64,000 nucleotides of DNA from Pseudomonas tensinigenes (GCF_014268445.2 NZ_CP077089.1:1295501-1359500), one strand, 5' to 3'; numbered from the stretch's first letter, positions 26,820-35,919 are shown. The notes: a model not told the origin generated them from the sequence alone. Program-made: numbers and translations.

Positions 26820-27622
26820 TAATGGACGACTGAGTTGGGCGGGAGATGGCCGAGGCGCTCGGTCAGGCGCAGTCGCTGGATCGGATCGTCGCTGAGCAGC
26901 AAGGCGTGCTCCAGATCGAAGCGCTCGGCATTCGGGCAGTCGAGCCGCTGATACAGACTGGCCCGGGCCAGATAATCGGCGGCGCCAGCGTCGCCCAGTT
27001 CAAGCACGCGTTCGGCGTCGATCAGCGCGGCAATGAAGTCGTCGTGGGTCAGATGCAGTTGCCGCAGATTGCGCGACAGCCGCTGCAGCATCTGCACGGG
27101 CGTCGCCGTAGCCAAGTGCTCGGCGTTGAGCTTCATGTTCGGCCCATATTGGCGCTGCAACAGCTCACGACAATCGTTGGGGTACAAGCGTCGCCCGCCG
27201 CACGGATCAAGGAGATGATCGGCACCGGGCACCTTCAACAGGAAGTGCCCGGGGAAATTGACGCCTACCAGCGGAATCTCCAGGCCGCGCGCCAGCTCAA
27301 GCGCAATCAACGCCAGCGCCAAAGGCTGGCCGCGATGGGTTTGCAAGACTTTATGCAACAACGCCGCCTGCGGACGCAGCGGCAGAAAATCGTCCTGGGC
27401 AAAGCCCAATTCAATCATGCGCCGTAACAGCGGCTGTGCCAGCTCGCTCACCGGCAGCATCGGCAAACCGTAACTGACCCGCTGTTGCAGCTCCTTGAAG
27501 TCTTGCAGGAGTGCCGCTGGATCCACGTCTTTTTCGTGTTCAGCCGCCATCCACAGCGCAGCTTCCAACAGCGCAGGCGGTGAACGGTGCAGGCATTCGA
27601 AAAAACGTTGGCGCGGACTCAT
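26819..27622 (-). CDS. SirB1-like transglutaminase-fold/TPR protein
   Basis: A 267-residue cytoplasmic protein of the SirB1 family. The core shows RGQPLALALIALELARGLEIPLVGVNFPGHFLLKV, with His in PGHFLL as the only obvious remnant of the transglutaminase catalytic set. A C-terminal TPR-like helical tail (LYQRLDCPNAERFDLEHALLLSDDPIQRLRLTERL) follows. The function is not established. It is monocistronic and convergent with the MFS gene across a REP hairpin. Confidence 0.8.
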   Translation of the reverse strand: MSPRQRFFECLHRSPPALLEAALWMAAEHEKDVDPAALLQDFKELQQRVSYGLPMLPVSELAQPLLRRMIELGFAQDDFLPLRPQAALLHKVLQTHRGQPLALALIALELARGLEIPLVGVNFPGHFLLKVPGADHLLDPCGGRRLYPNDCRELLQRQYGPNMKLNAEHLATATPVQMLQRLSRNLRQLHLTHDDFIAALIDAERVLELGDAGAADYLARASLYQRLDCPNAERFDLEHALLLSDDPIQRLRLTERLGHLPPNSVVH

Positions 27623-27807
27623 TGAAATCTCCGGGGAATGCCTCGTTTTAGCCCCGTCCGCGAGATTCGTCCAGTGCCCTGCAGCGCAGGTTCGGGGTTA
27701 TGCCGCAAAGCCGTTGTCCCAGCAGGTGCTTATTCCGGTGCGCTCCAGCAATTTTCAGGCGCAGGCCTATACTGGCGTTCTACAAGAAGTGATTCGGGAG
27801 CCCAACG

Positions 27808-28827
27808 ATGTTTGCGCTCATGCAAAGCACTCGCCTGGAATCGCTGCACCTTAGCGTTGACCCGGTCACCGGGTTGAAGGCGGTCATTGCCATCCACAAC
27901 AGTCGCCTCGGGCCAGCCTTGGGCGGATGTCGTTATCTTGCCTATCCCAATGACGAATCTGCCGTCGAGGACGCCATTCGCCTGGCCCAAGGCATGAGTT
28001 ACAAGGCCGCTTTGGCGGGGCTGCCGCAGGGCGGTGGTGTGGCAGTGATCGTGCGTCCGGTGCACGTGGAAAACCGTGGCGCGCTGTTCGAAGCTTTTGG
28101 CCGCTGCATCGATCAGCTCGACGGTCGCTATATCACCGCGATCGACAGCGGCACCTCGGTCGCCGACATGGATTGCATCGCCCAGCAGACCCAACATGTC
28201 ACCAGCACCACGTCTGCCGGCGATCCGGCACCGCACGCGGCGATGGGCGTGTTCACCGGCATTCGCGCGACGGCCATGGCACGGTTGGGCAGCGATAACC
28301 TCGAAGGCTTGCGCATCGCGATTCAGGGCTTGGGCAATGTCGGTTATGCATTGGCCGAGCAACTGCACGCCGCCGGGGCTGAACTGCTGGTCAGCGATAT
28401 TGACCACGGCAAGGTGCAACTGGCGATGGAGCAACTCAACGCGCATCCAATCGCCAACGACGCGTTACTCAGCACCCCGTGCGACATTCTCGCACCGTGC
28501 GGTCTGGGCGGAGTTCTGAACAGCCACAGCGTCACGCAACTGCGGTGTTCGGCCGTGGCGGGTTCGGCGAACAATCAACTGACGCATCTGGATGTCGCCG
28601 ATCAACTGGAGCGACGCGGAATTCTGTATGCGCCGGATTATGTGATCAACGCAGGTGGGCTGATTTACGTCTCGCTGAAACATCGTGGCGAGGAATTGCC
28701 GACGATTACCGCGCATCTGTCGAAGATCAGTTCGCGGTTGACCGAGGTGTTCGGCCATGCGCAGGCGGAAAAACGTTCGCCGGCGCGGGTGGCGGATGAG
28801 TTGGCGGAGAAAGTTTTGTATCGTTGA
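27808..28827 (+). CDS. Leu/Phe/Val dehydrogenase-like protein lacking the catalytic Lys
   Basis: A 339-residue Glu/Leu/Phe/Val dehydrogenase fold that would normally deaminate branched or aromatic amino acids with NAD. Substrate-side Lys66 (GMSYKAALAG) and the Asp of AIDSGTSVADMD are present, and the NAD fold GLGNVGYALAEQL is intact. The glycine-rich loop, however, reads QGGGVAVI (residues 74-81), where active enzymes have GGGK. Residue 78 is therefore Val (GTG at 28039-28041), not the catalytic lysine. Everything else is well conserved and the frame is unbroken, so it is either inactive on amino acids or has another role. Confidence 0.85.
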   Translation: MFALMQSTRLESLHLSVDPVTGLKAVIAIHNSRLGPALGGCRYLAYPNDESAVEDAIRLAQGMSYKAALAGLPQGGGVAVIVRPVHVENRGALFEAFGRCIDQLDGRYITAIDSGTSVADMDCIAQQTQHVTSTTSAGDPAPHAAMGVFTGIRATAMARLGSDNLEGLRIAIQGLGNVGYALAEQLHAAGAELLVSDIDHGKVQLAMEQLNAHPIANDALLSTPCDILAPCGLGGVLNSHSVTQLRCSAVAGSANNQLTHLDVADQLERRGILYAPDYVINAGGLIYVSLKHRGEELPTITAHLSKISSRLTEVFGHAQAEKRSPARVADELAEKVLYR

Positions 28828-28841
28828 GTTTCACAGGCATG

Positions 28842-28873
28842 AAAAAGGCCCTGAGCCATTCGACTCAGGGCCT
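28842..28873. terminator. Bidirectional terminator between ldh-like gene and yebG
   Basis: Stem GGCCCTGAG/CTCAGGGCC. The minus-strand transcript of yebG meets the stem and then a T-run, so it mainly terminates yebG. It may also stop the convergent dehydrogenase transcript. Confidence 0.8.
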
Positions 28874-28890
28874 ATTCAATTCGGGCTGGA

Positions 28891-29226
28891 TTACTTCGCA
28901 GCCTTCGCCGCTTTTGCTGGCTTGGCCGGTGCTTCAGCAGGTTCCGCCGCCTCAGCTTGTTCAACTGGTTCTGCCGGTGCATTGAGCAGTTCGGACAGTG
29001 CATCCGGCTGGCTCTTGAACGCCCGGGCGAACACATCGCGATTCTTCGCCATGTAGATCCCGGCTTCTTCCACTTGCTGTTCAGTCAGGGACGGAACGGC
29101 TTTTTGCAGGACATCGGCCAGATATTCGGCCAGTTCGAGCATTTTGTCATGACGGTCAGCTTCGGCTTTATCCATGAACAAGCGCTCCAGATCTCGGCTG
29201 CTGCGGTATACCACTTCGACGGCCAT
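28891..29226 (-). CDS. yebG: SOS-induced YebG family protein
   Basis: A 111-residue small basic-to-acidic protein. Residues 1-80 (MAVEVVYRSSRDLERLFMDK, HDKMLELAEYLADVL, YMAKNRDVFARAF) match YebG. The rest is a low-complexity Ala/Pro/Glu then Ala/Lys tail (PAKAAKAAK). In E. coli yebG is a LexA-regulated DNA-damage gene of unknown biochemical role. A perfect LexA box lies 44 bp upstream here, supporting SOS control. Confidence 0.9.
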   Translation of the reverse strand: MAVEVVYRSSRDLERLFMDKAEADRHDKMLELAEYLADVLQKAVPSLTEQQVEEAGIYMAKNRDVFARAFKSQPDALSELLNAPAEPVEQAEAAEPAEAPAKPAKAAKAAK

Positions 29227-29269
29227 TCACCACCTCACATGCCTTCACATTAAGTTGTCTTGACGACTA

Positions 29270-29285
29270 CTGTATCCATATACAG
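29270..29285. promoter_or_regulatory. LexA (SOS) box upstream of yebG
   Basis: CTGTATCCATATACAG is an exact CTGT-N8-ACAG LexA site with an AT-rich centre, 44 bp upstream of the yebG start. Confidence 0.92.
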
Positions 29286-29373
29286 CGAAAAGGATAAGCG
29301 AATCCCTGCGCCATGGGTAGTGGCTTTTCAATGTAGACCGGATTTCGGGTTTGTCAGGCCGACCGTGTCGCTG

Positions 29374-29400
29374 CATTCGCGAGCAGGCTCGCTCCCACAA
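29374..29400. repeat. Single REP copy, type 2
   Basis: One arm only (CATTCGCGAGCAGGCTCGCT, continuing CCCACAA) with no partner nearby, in the yebG-psiE gap (29227-29553). Apart from the LexA box I see nothing else in that gap. Confidence 0.8.
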
Positions 29401-29553
29401 AAGCACAGCGGTGCGACCAAACGCCACGGCGCGGGTTTGGCGGCGTCTCGCCATGATGGCGTGGCCTCTTTTCTGCATGAAAACCGTTACGTGCAGAAAA
29501 CCGTCACGTCCAACACGCATCATCCGCTCGCATTCGAGCTAAGGAACATCATC

Positions 29554-30054
29554 GTGAAAATAAACTGGGCCGAGAAACTGCGGCAAAACGTGCATCAACT
29601 GGCCGAGTCCCTGGGCAACCTGTTTGTCGAGACCTTCCACTATCTGGCGTTGTTCGCCATCGGGGCGGTGACGGCATACGCGGCGGTGATGGAGTTTCTC
29701 GGGATGCTCGAGGAAGGCCACATCAAGATCGATGACATTCTGTTGCTGTTCATCTATCTCGAACTGGGGGCGATGGTCGGGATTTACTTCAAGACCAACC
29801 ACATGCCGGTGCGCTTTCTGATCTATGTGGCGATCACCGCGCTGACCCGTCTGCTGATCTCCAATGTCTCGCACCACAACCCGCCGGACATGGGCATCAT
29901 TTACCTGTGCGGCGGGATTCTGCTGCTGGCGCTGGCGATTCTGGTGGTGCGTTACGCTTCGTCGCAATTTCCGTCGGTGAAGATCGAAAAACCACAGCGC
30001 ACGCTGGGCACGGGTTCCAGCGAACATCCTGAAGTCGAGAAGGGTGAGCTTTAA
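29554..30054 (+). CDS. psiE: PsiE-family phosphate-starvation-inducible membrane protein
   Basis: A 166-residue inner-membrane protein with four predicted helices (about 25-45, 60-78, 90-110, 122-140) and the family pattern FIYLELGAMVGIYFKTNHMPVRFLIYVAITALTRL. Its function is unknown; in E. coli expression rises on phosphate starvation. The GTG at 29554 is chosen because AAGGA lies 8 nt upstream and MKINWAEKL suits a cytoplasmic N-terminus. The longer frame to 29260 runs through a REP copy and is not coding. The 3' end overlaps the convergent DUF3509 gene by 4 bp. Confidence 0.85.
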   Translation: MKINWAEKLRQNVHQLAESLGNLFVETFHYLALFAIGAVTAYAAVMEFLGMLEEGHIKIDDILLLFIYLELGAMVGIYFKTNHMPVRFLIYVAITALTRLLISNVSHHNPPDMGIIYLCGGILLLALAILVVRYASSQFPSVKIEKPQRTLGTGSSEHPEVEKGEL

Positions 30055-30368
30055 AGCCCGGCCGCAGGTTGGGGCTGGCTGCTGACGAGGGGCGGTGGCG
30101 GGGTCAGCCCGTTGCCGCTGGTCATGGCTTCGAGGATCGCCATGGCGCTGTGGCCCTGTTCGATGGCGATGCCGAACTGAATGCTTTGCACCAGGCGCTT
30201 GAGACGCGCGGGGTCGTTGCGCTGCTCGGCGCTGATCATGCGTTTGGCCACGATCCGGCCGCTATTGGACAGGGTCAGCATGATGCTGCCGTCCAGGCCC
30301 TGAATGCTCAGGTTGATCTGATAGTCCGGCGCGAAGGCATCGGTAATGATCTGAAAAGGATTGTCCAT
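30051..30368 (-). CDS. DUF3509 family protein
   Basis: A 105-residue small protein of a Pseudomonas-restricted family of unknown function. The core is NPFQIITDAFAPDYQINL then GSIMLTLSNSGRIVAKRMIS, with a Pro/Gln-rich tail. No signal peptide or membrane segment is seen. It is monocistronic, and its stop overlaps the end of psiE on the other strand. Confidence 0.85.
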   Translation of the reverse strand: MDNPFQIITDAFAPDYQINLSIQGLDGSIMLTLSNSGRIVAKRMISAEQRNDPARLKRLVQSIQFGIAIEQGHSAMAILEAMTSGNGLTPPPPLVSSQPQPAAGL

Positions 30369-30474
30369 GATGCGTCACCGCCTGATTGAACGTGCAGTTG
30401 TTGACCGGCCGTGATCGGGTTGGTTCGCCAAACCGGATCATCGGCCATTCCGTGGCCTGTATTTGTTGCTTCAT

Positions 30475-30570
30475 CTAGGAGCAGCTGCAGGCTGCGATCT
30501 TTTGCTCTTCAGTGTTTTGATTTCGGTCATCAAGAGCAAAAGATCGCAGCCTGCGGCCGCTCCCGTAGGG
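30475..30570. repeat. REP palindrome pair, type 1 (degenerate arm ends)
   Basis: Arms CTGCAGGCTGCGATCTTTTG (about 30475-30510) and its complement (about 30531-30570) flank a short AT-rich loop. It sits upstream of the DUF3509 gene and downstream of the serine transporter terminator. Confidence 0.85.
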
Positions 30571-30620
30571 ACGTAGCAAAGGCTGTGCCGGGAAAATTGT
30601 CGAACAATGAACACGGGCAT

Positions 30621-30652
30621 AAAAAAGGCGAGCTACGCGGCTCGCCTTTTTT
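30621..30652. terminator. Rho-independent terminator after the serine transporter
   Basis: AAAAAAGGCGAG/CTCGCCTTTTTT around an 8-nt loop, 13 bp beyond the transporter stop on the minus strand. The A/T tracts make it bidirectional. Confidence 0.88.
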
Positions 30653-30664
30653 AATGGCCCGTTT

Positions 30665-31966
30665 TCAGGGCAGAACCAGGTAGATGATCGCTGACAGTGC
30701 AATCAGACCGATCAACACCACAAATACGTTGGACGCTTGCCCCGAATACTGGCGCAAGGCTGGCACGCGGCGGATGGCGTACATCGGCATCAAGAACAGC
30801 AGGCAGGCAATCACCGGCCCACCGAAAGCCTCGATCATCCCGAGGATACTCGGGTTGAAAGTCGCCACGGCCCAGCAACTGAGGATCATGAACACGGCGG
30901 TCGCGCGGTTCAGCCAGCTCGCTGACATGACCCGGCCACGGCTGCGCAGGCTTTTCACGATCATGCCTTGAAAGCCTTCGCTGGCGCCGATGTAGTGGCC
31001 GAGGAAGGATTTGGTGATCGCCACCAGCGCAATCAGCGGCGCGGCGTAAGCGATGACCGGGGTCTGGAAGTGGTTGGCCAGGTACGACAGGATCGAAATG
31101 TTCTGCGCCTTGGCCGCCGCCAGATCCGCCGGCGACAACGCCAGTACACAGCTGAAGCAGAAGAACATCACCGTCACCACCATCATGCCGTGGGCCATGG
31201 CGAGGATGCCGCTGCTCTTGCGTTCTGCCTGTTCGCCGTAGCGCTGTTTTTGATCAACGGCAAACGCGGAAATGATCGGAGAATGGTTGAACGAGAACAC
31301 CATCACCGGGATTGCCAGCCACAGCGTCTTGAGAAATACGGACATTGGCATGGCTTCTTGAGCACTGGCGAAAAACGCGCCGTTCCAGTTCGGAATCAGG
31401 CTGACCGCGAGCAGCAGCAACGCGGCGACGAATGGATACACCAACACGCTCATGGCTTTGACGATCACGCTCTGACCGCAACGAACAATCGCCATCAATC
31501 CGAGGATCAGCACCAGCGAGAGAATCGCCCGTGGTGGCGGGGCGATGTGCAATTGGTGTTCGAGAAAGCTGCTCAGGGTGTTGGTCAGCGCCACGCTGTA
31601 CACCAGCAGGATCGGGAAGATCGCAAAGAAATACAGCAGCGTGATCAGCTTGCCGGCACCGATGCCGAAGTGTTCTTCGACCACTTCGGTGATGTCCCCG
31701 GAACGCCCGGACAGCACGAATCGGGTCAGGCCACGGTGGGCAAAAAACGTCATCGGGAAGGCCAGCACGGCGAGAATCAGCAACGGCCAGAAACCACCGA
31801 CACCGGCATTGATCGGCAGGAACAACGTACCGGCACCGATGGCGGTGCCGTACAGACCAAGCATCCAGGTGGTGTCGAATTTGTTCCAGCCCTTGTGGGC
31901 CGTTTCTGCATTGCGGGTGCGGTCTACAGCGGGATTTTCGGCAGCAGGTGTACGTACATCGGTCAT
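30665..31966 (-). CDS. Serine/threonine (HAAAP-family) transporter
   Basis: A 433-residue inner-membrane carrier with about 11 predicted helices. The N-terminal GLYGTAIGAGTLFLPINAG is the HAAAP/SdaC signature, and the middle carries VFSFNHSPIISAFAVDQKQRYG. SdaC-type carriers take up L-serine with protons. The gene lies directly after the L-serine ammonia-lyase gene (86 bp), which supports serine as substrate. The ATG at 31966 has GAGG 8 nt upstream; a GTG at 32002 would add 12 residues without a ribosome site. Confidence 0.88.
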   Translation of the reverse strand: MTDVRTPAAENPAVDRTRNAETAHKGWNKFDTTWMLGLYGTAIGAGTLFLPINAGVGGFWPLLILAVLAFPMTFFAHRGLTRFVLSGRSGDITEVVEEHFGIGAGKLITLLYFFAIFPILLVYSVALTNTLSSFLEHQLHIAPPPRAILSLVLILGLMAIVRCGQSVIVKAMSVLVYPFVAALLLLAVSLIPNWNGAFFASAQEAMPMSVFLKTLWLAIPVMVFSFNHSPIISAFAVDQKQRYGEQAERKSSGILAMAHGMMVVTVMFFCFSCVLALSPADLAAAKAQNISILSYLANHFQTPVIAYAAPLIALVAITKSFLGHYIGASEGFQGMIVKSLRSRGRVMSASWLNRATAVFMILSCWAVATFNPSILGMIEAFGGPVIACLLFLMPMYAIRRVPALRQYSGQASNVFVVLIGLIALSAIIYLVLP

Positions 31967-32052
31967 CGGTATCGCCTCGTTATTATTTTTGCTCGGGCTC
32001 ACGGTTGGCAGGCCGCACTGGGCGGCCTGCCGGGGCGGTCAGGGAATGCGCG

Positions 32053-33429
32053 TCAGCACTCCACCCAGTTCACAGCCAGGCCGCCCCGTGAAGTCTCTTT
32101 GTATTTGTCATGCATGTCGGCACCGGTATCGCGCATGGTGCGGATCACCCGGTCGAGGGAAATGAAATGGTTGCCGTCGCCGCGCAGGGCCATTTGTGTG
32201 GCGTTGATGGCTTTCACCGCAGCGATGGCGTTGCGCTCGATGCACGGCACTTGCACCAGACCGCCGACCGGGTCGCAGGTCAGGCCAAGGTTGTGTTCCA
32301 GGCCGATTTCGGCGGCGTTTTCCAATTGCTCCGGGGTGGCGCCGAGCACATCGGCCAGGCCGGCAGCCGCCATTGCGCAGGCCGAACCGACTTCACCCTG
32401 GCAGCCGACTTCGGCGCCGGAGATCGAGGCATTTTTCTTACAGAGAATGCCGACGGCGGCCGCGCCCAGGAAGAAAGCGACGACATCATCGTCAGGCGCG
32501 TCCGGATTGAATTTCATGTAGTAGTGCAGAACCGCCGGGATGATCCCGGCTGCGCCGTTGGTCGGCGCGGTGACCATGCGCCCGCCAGCAGCGTTTTCTT
32601 CGTTGACGGCGAGGGCGAACAGGTTGACCCATTCCATTGCCGACAGCGTTGAACTGATCACGTTGGGCTTGCCGATTTCCAACAGGCTGCGATGCAATTT
32701 CGCCGCGCGGCGTGGCACATTCAGACCGCCGGGCAGGATGCCTTCGTGGCGCAGGCCCTGCTCCACACATTCACGCATCACCGACCAGATGTGCAGCAGA
32801 CCTTGGCGGATTTCCACGTCGCTACGCCAGGCGCGCTCGTTGGCCATCATCAGTTCGGAGACGCGCAGGTTGTGCTGTTTGCACAATGACAACAGTTCGG
32901 CGGCGCTGGAGAAATCGTACGGCAACACCACGTCACCGGCCGGCGCCACACCGGACTCGGCTTCCGCTGCTTCGATGATGAAACCGCCGCCAACCGAGTA
33001 GTACGTCTGCTCGAACAACTCGGCAGTTTCGCCAAAGGCTGTCAGCGACATGGCGTTGGGGTGGTAGGGCAGGCTCTCGTCGAGCAGCAGGAGATCACGC
33101 TGCCAGTCGAAGGCAATTTCTCTCTGGCCGGCGAGGGTCAGTTGGCCTGTCTCGCGCAGTTGCTGGATACGTGGATCGATGGTCGCCGGATCGATGCTGT
33201 CCGGCCATTCGCCCATCAGGCCCATGACCGTGGCACGGTCGGTGGCATGACCGACGCCGGTGGCTGACAGCGAGCCGTATAAACAGATTTCCACACGGCA
33301 TATGTCGTTCAGCAAACACTGATCAATCAGCGCCTGAGCGAAGGTCGCCGCCGCGCGCATCGGACCGACGGTGTGGGAGCTGGACGGGCCGATACCGACT
33401 TTGAATAGATCGAAAACACTGATAGCCAT
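32053..33429 (-). CDS. sdaA: L-serine ammonia-lyase (single-chain, 4Fe-4S type)
   Basis: A 458-residue enzyme converting L-serine to pyruvate and ammonia. The N-terminal beta domain has [15 protein letters not shown]. The C-terminal alpha domain shows the cluster region [22 protein letters not shown] and, further on, [20 protein letters not shown], the usual Fe-S Cys positions. It forms a serine-use unit with the downstream transporter. A LysR regulator is divergent, with 135 bp between starts. The paralogue name could be sdaB; sdaA is used generically. Confidence 0.93.
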   Translation of the reverse strand: MAISVFDLFKVGIGPSSSHTVGPMRAAATFAQALIDQCLLNDICRVEICLYGSLSATGVGHATDRATVMGLMGEWPDSIDPATIDPRIQQLRETGQLTLAGQREIAFDWQRDLLLLDESLPYHPNAMSLTAFGETAELFEQTYYSVGGGFIIEAAEAESGVAPAGDVVLPYDFSSAAELLSLCKQHNLRVSELMMANERAWRSDVEIRQGLLHIWSVMRECVEQGLRHEGILPGGLNVPRRAAKLHRSLLEIGKPNVISSTLSAMEWVNLFALAVNEENAAGGRMVTAPTNGAAGIIPAVLHYYMKFNPDAPDDDVVAFFLGAAAVGILCKKNASISGAEVGCQGEVGSACAMAAAGLADVLGATPEQLENAAEIGLEHNLGLTCDPVGGLVQVPCIERNAIAAVKAINATQMALRGDGNHFISLDRVIRTMRDTGADMHDKYKETSRGGLAVNWVEC

Positions 33430-33564
33430 GCTAAACCCTTACAAGCAATGGAGTACGAATCGCTGCCATTTTTTGTAGGACAAGCGCAATGTCGGCGATA
33501 CTGCCTACCTCGGTCCGACGTGACTAACGAAACTTCCTAAGTAAGCCTTTAGCAGGACTAAACG

Positions 33565-34512
33565 ATGAGTCGTCAATTGCATGCCCAGACCTACGTCTGG
33601 CTGCAGGTGTTTTCCTGTGCCGCGCGGCACCTGTCGTTCACCCGTTGTGCCGAAGAACTGCACATCACCCCGGGGGCGGTCAGTCAGCAGATTCGTCAGT
33701 TGGAAGAGCGCCTGGGTTTTCGCCTGTTTCACCGGCGCGCACGGGGCGTTGAGTTGAGCGCAGAAGGGCAGCGGTTGGCGATCACCGTCAACGAGGCCTA
33801 CGGCAGCATCGATGCCGAATTGCGTCGACTGGATGCCGGAATGATCAGCGGGATTTTGCGCGTACGTTCGATTCCGTCGTTTCTCAGCAAGTGGCTGACG
33901 CCGCGCTTGCCGCGGCTGCAACAGCGCTATCCGGACATTCAGCTTCGCCTGGTCGCCGAGGACAGTAGCGTGCCGTTGCATGAAGGCGACTTTGATCTGG
34001 CGATCGACTTGAACGACGGCAGTTACCCGGGCCTGTTATCCACAGCCTTGCTCGATGAGCAGATTTTCCCGGTGTGTGCACCGAGCCTGCTACGCGGACG
34101 ACCACCGCTACATGGGCCGGCGGATCTGGTGCATTTTCCGTTATTGCACGACATCACCGCCTGGCGTGGCAGTTATGAATACGCGGAGTGGGAGTTCTAT
34201 TTAAACGCGATCGGTTTTGAAGGCGCCGACGTACGGCGTGGGCATACCTTCAATCGCAATCACCTGACCATCGAAGCGGCGATTGCCGGCATGGGCGTGG
34301 CGATTGCCCGTCGTACATTGCTCAACGATGAGCTGGAGCGGGGGACGTTGATTGTGCCGTTTGGTCTGGCGGTACCCAATCACAAACGCTACGTGTTGCT
34401 GTATGCGCCGGGGGCATTGAGCCATCCGGGCGTGCGTGCGGTGCATGACTGGCTGGTGGAGGAAGCGGGGATTTTTCGCAGCTTGCACCCGTTGAATGAC
34501 GGGCAATTATGA
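33565..34512 (+). CDS. LysR-family regulator divergent from sdaA (GcvA/DsdC-like)
   Basis: A 315-residue LysR protein. Its winged helix (FTRCAEELHITPGAVSQQIRQLEERLGFRLFHR, about 27-59) is of the GcvA type, and the effector domain contains GDFDLAIDLNDGSYPGL. AGGA lies about 9 nt before the ATG. It faces the sdaA-transporter unit head to head, so it probably regulates serine use. I could not identify its binding site with confidence in the 135-bp gap. Confidence 0.88.
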   Translation: MSRQLHAQTYVWLQVFSCAARHLSFTRCAEELHITPGAVSQQIRQLEERLGFRLFHRRARGVELSAEGQRLAITVNEAYGSIDAELRRLDAGMISGILRVRSIPSFLSKWLTPRLPRLQQRYPDIQLRLVAEDSSVPLHEGDFDLAIDLNDGSYPGLLSTALLDEQIFPVCAPSLLRGRPPLHGPADLVHFPLLHDITAWRGSYEYAEWEFYLNAIGFEGADVRRGHTFNRNHLTIEAAIAGMGVAIARRTLLNDELERGTLIVPFGLAVPNHKRYVLLYAPGALSHPGVRAVHDWLVEEAGIFRSLHPLNDGQL

Positions 34513-34712
34513 ACAAAAGTTGCTGGGTCGCGAGGCGACCCAACTCCCGACCTTATCAGTGCTTTGCTCGGTTGTCCGGCTTTTTTTGCGAATGAAAATT
34601 TATCTTTTTTCAGGGGTTGAAATGTTCGCCGGTCGGGCCGATTGTTGTAACCAAGGGGTCAGGAAATTCAATTCAAGGCCCCTCGCGAGCTAGCTGAAAT
34701 AAGGGATGAACT

Positions 34713-35117
34713 ATGCAAATCCAAGTCAACAGCGATAACCATATTCAAAGTAGTCAACGACTGGAGGAGTGGGTACGTACAACCATTGAGAGCACGCTCG
34801 AACGTTATGAAGAAGACCTGACCCGCGTCGAAGTCCATCTGGCCGACGAGAACGGTGACAAACCAGGTCCCCATGACTTGCGCTGCCAACTGGAAGCGCG
34901 GCCAAAAGGCCATCAACCGATTTCCGTGACCCACAAGGCCGATTCGCTGGAACAGGCGATCGACGGTGCAGCCGAAAAACTCGAGCATGCTCTGGAGCAC
35001 CTTTTCGGCAAACTGCGAGGTAAGCCACGTGCCGCTGTGGTGCCATTTAGCAAGGCGAATGACGCACTGCTGGAGGAAGAATTCCTTGAGAACGAACAGG
35101 CAGCGATCAACAGTTGA
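34713..35117 (+). CDS. HPF/RaiA-family ribosome-associated protein
   Basis: A 134-residue protein with the S30AE beta-alpha-beta fold. MQIQVNSDNHIQSSQRLEEWVRTTIESTLERYEEDLTRVEVHLADENG and the later HKADSLEQAIDGAAEKLEHAL helix are family features. Members bind the 30S decoding region in stationary phase and silence ribosomes. It is longer than short HPF and lacks the long-HPF dimerisation domain. It is not the rpoN-linked hpf. It is monocistronic with its own terminator. The 200-bp gap upstream has no recognised site. Confidence 0.82.
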   Translation: MQIQVNSDNHIQSSQRLEEWVRTTIESTLERYEEDLTRVEVHLADENGDKPGPHDLRCQLEARPKGHQPISVTHKADSLEQAIDGAAEKLEHALEHLFGKLRGKPRAAVVPFSKANDALLEEEFLENEQAAINS

Positions 35118-35147
35118 TGCGCTGATTTCATAAGCCACCCAATGAGA

Positions 35148-35177
35148 ACGGGCCTGCGAATGCAGGCCCGTTTTTGT
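35148..35177 (+). terminator. Rho-independent terminator of the HPF-like gene
   Basis: Perfect stem ACGGGCCTGC/GCAGGCCCGT with loop GAAT followed by five T, 30 bp after the stop. Confidence 0.92.
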
Positions 35178-35212
35178 TTGTGGCGGTTTTTGCGCAGGGC
35201 ACAAGATCGTGG

Positions 35213-35505
35213 CCCCTCACCCCAGCCCTCTCCCTCCGGGAGAGGGGGCCGACCGAGGGGTATCGCGGGGTACATCGACCTGGAAGACCGCGTTGATTAT
35301 GGATTCGATTAAGCAGAATCAGGTCGGCGTACCTCGCAAGCGTCCCCCTCTTTCCGGGAGAAGGCCGGTCGAGGTGTTTGAAGAGGTACGTCGACCTGAA
35401 CGACCGAGTCGATTATGGATTCGGCTCAGTTCTTTCACGTCGGCGTAGCTCGCAAGCATCCCACGGTCAGTCCCCTCTCCCTCTGGGAGAGGGTTAGGGT
35501 GAGGG
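35213..35505. repeat. MITE-like composite repeat A (two cores)
   Basis: Left end CCCCTCACCCCAGCCCTCTC, itself a hairpin with GGGAGAGGG. Right end CCCCTCTCCC, hairpin, AGGGTGAGGG. The terminal sequences are inverted copies of each other. Between them are cores containing GATTATGGATTCG and AGGTCGGCGTACCTCGCAAG. A middle CCCCCTCTTTCCGGGAGAAG remnant suggests two fused units. The last codons of the DUF559 gene lie inside its right end. Confidence 0.85.
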
Positions 35506-35862
35506 CATTTTTCGATTCGCCGCAATTCTTATGATCTGCTCCAGTACGTCATCCATCTGCTGAGCTACCTCAAGATTACTGAAACGCACGACTTCAATGC
35601 CCTTTTGGTTCAGATAGCGTGTCCGGCGCTGGTCATGAATCAATCCCGCTGTTTCATAGTGCTGACCACCGTCCAGTTCAATCGCCAATTTCAGTTCGGC
35701 ACAGTAAAAATCCAGCACGTAAGGCGGACACGGAAACTGCCGACGAAATTTCAGATTGGCGATTTGGCGGGAGCGGAGTTTTTGCCAGAGCAGCTGTTCG
35801 CAATCGGTTGGGTTGACGCGTAACTGGCGGGCGAATTGGGCGAGGGTGGGACGGGTTTGCAT
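35494..35862 (-). CDS. DUF559 Vsr-like endonuclease domain protein
   Basis: A 122-residue single-domain PD-(D/E)XK-type protein. The N-terminal ECQLL-like helix is present as CEQLLWQKLRSRQI. The catalytic core is KFRRQFPCPPYVLDFYC then LAIELDGGQHYE, with conserved Asp, Glu, Asp and His. The family resembles very-short-patch repair nuclease. The final residues MPSP and the stop are read from the terminal repeat of the flanking composite element, and a second element begins 58 bp upstream of the start. The gene is therefore bracketed by element ends. The function is unknown; a role in repeat mobility is hypothesis only. Confidence 0.88.
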   Translation of the reverse strand: MQTRPTLAQFARQLRVNPTDCEQLLWQKLRSRQIANLKFRRQFPCPPYVLDFYCAELKLAIELDGGQHYETAGLIHDQRRTRYLNQKGIEVVRFSNLEVAQQMDDVLEQIIRIAANRKMPSP

Positions 35863-35919
35863 GCTTCACGATCCTTGTGAAGTTGGTTTGAAGTTTTACT
35901 GTAGACCATGACCTGTTGA

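Noticed and set aside
27808..28827. Possible frameshift or pseudogene in the dehydrogenase-like gene
   Set aside because: The frame is intact over its full length with conserved ends; only the single catalytic position differs, so it is listed as a variant enzyme and not a pseudogene.
29260..29553. N-terminal extension of psiE to 29260
   Set aside because: It would cross a REP copy and the LexA-box region; the GTG at 29554 has a well-placed ribosome site.
30968..32521. 517-codon plus-strand frame across the serine transporter and sdaA
   Set aside because: Antisense shadow; Gln/His/Arg-rich translation with no recognisable domain.
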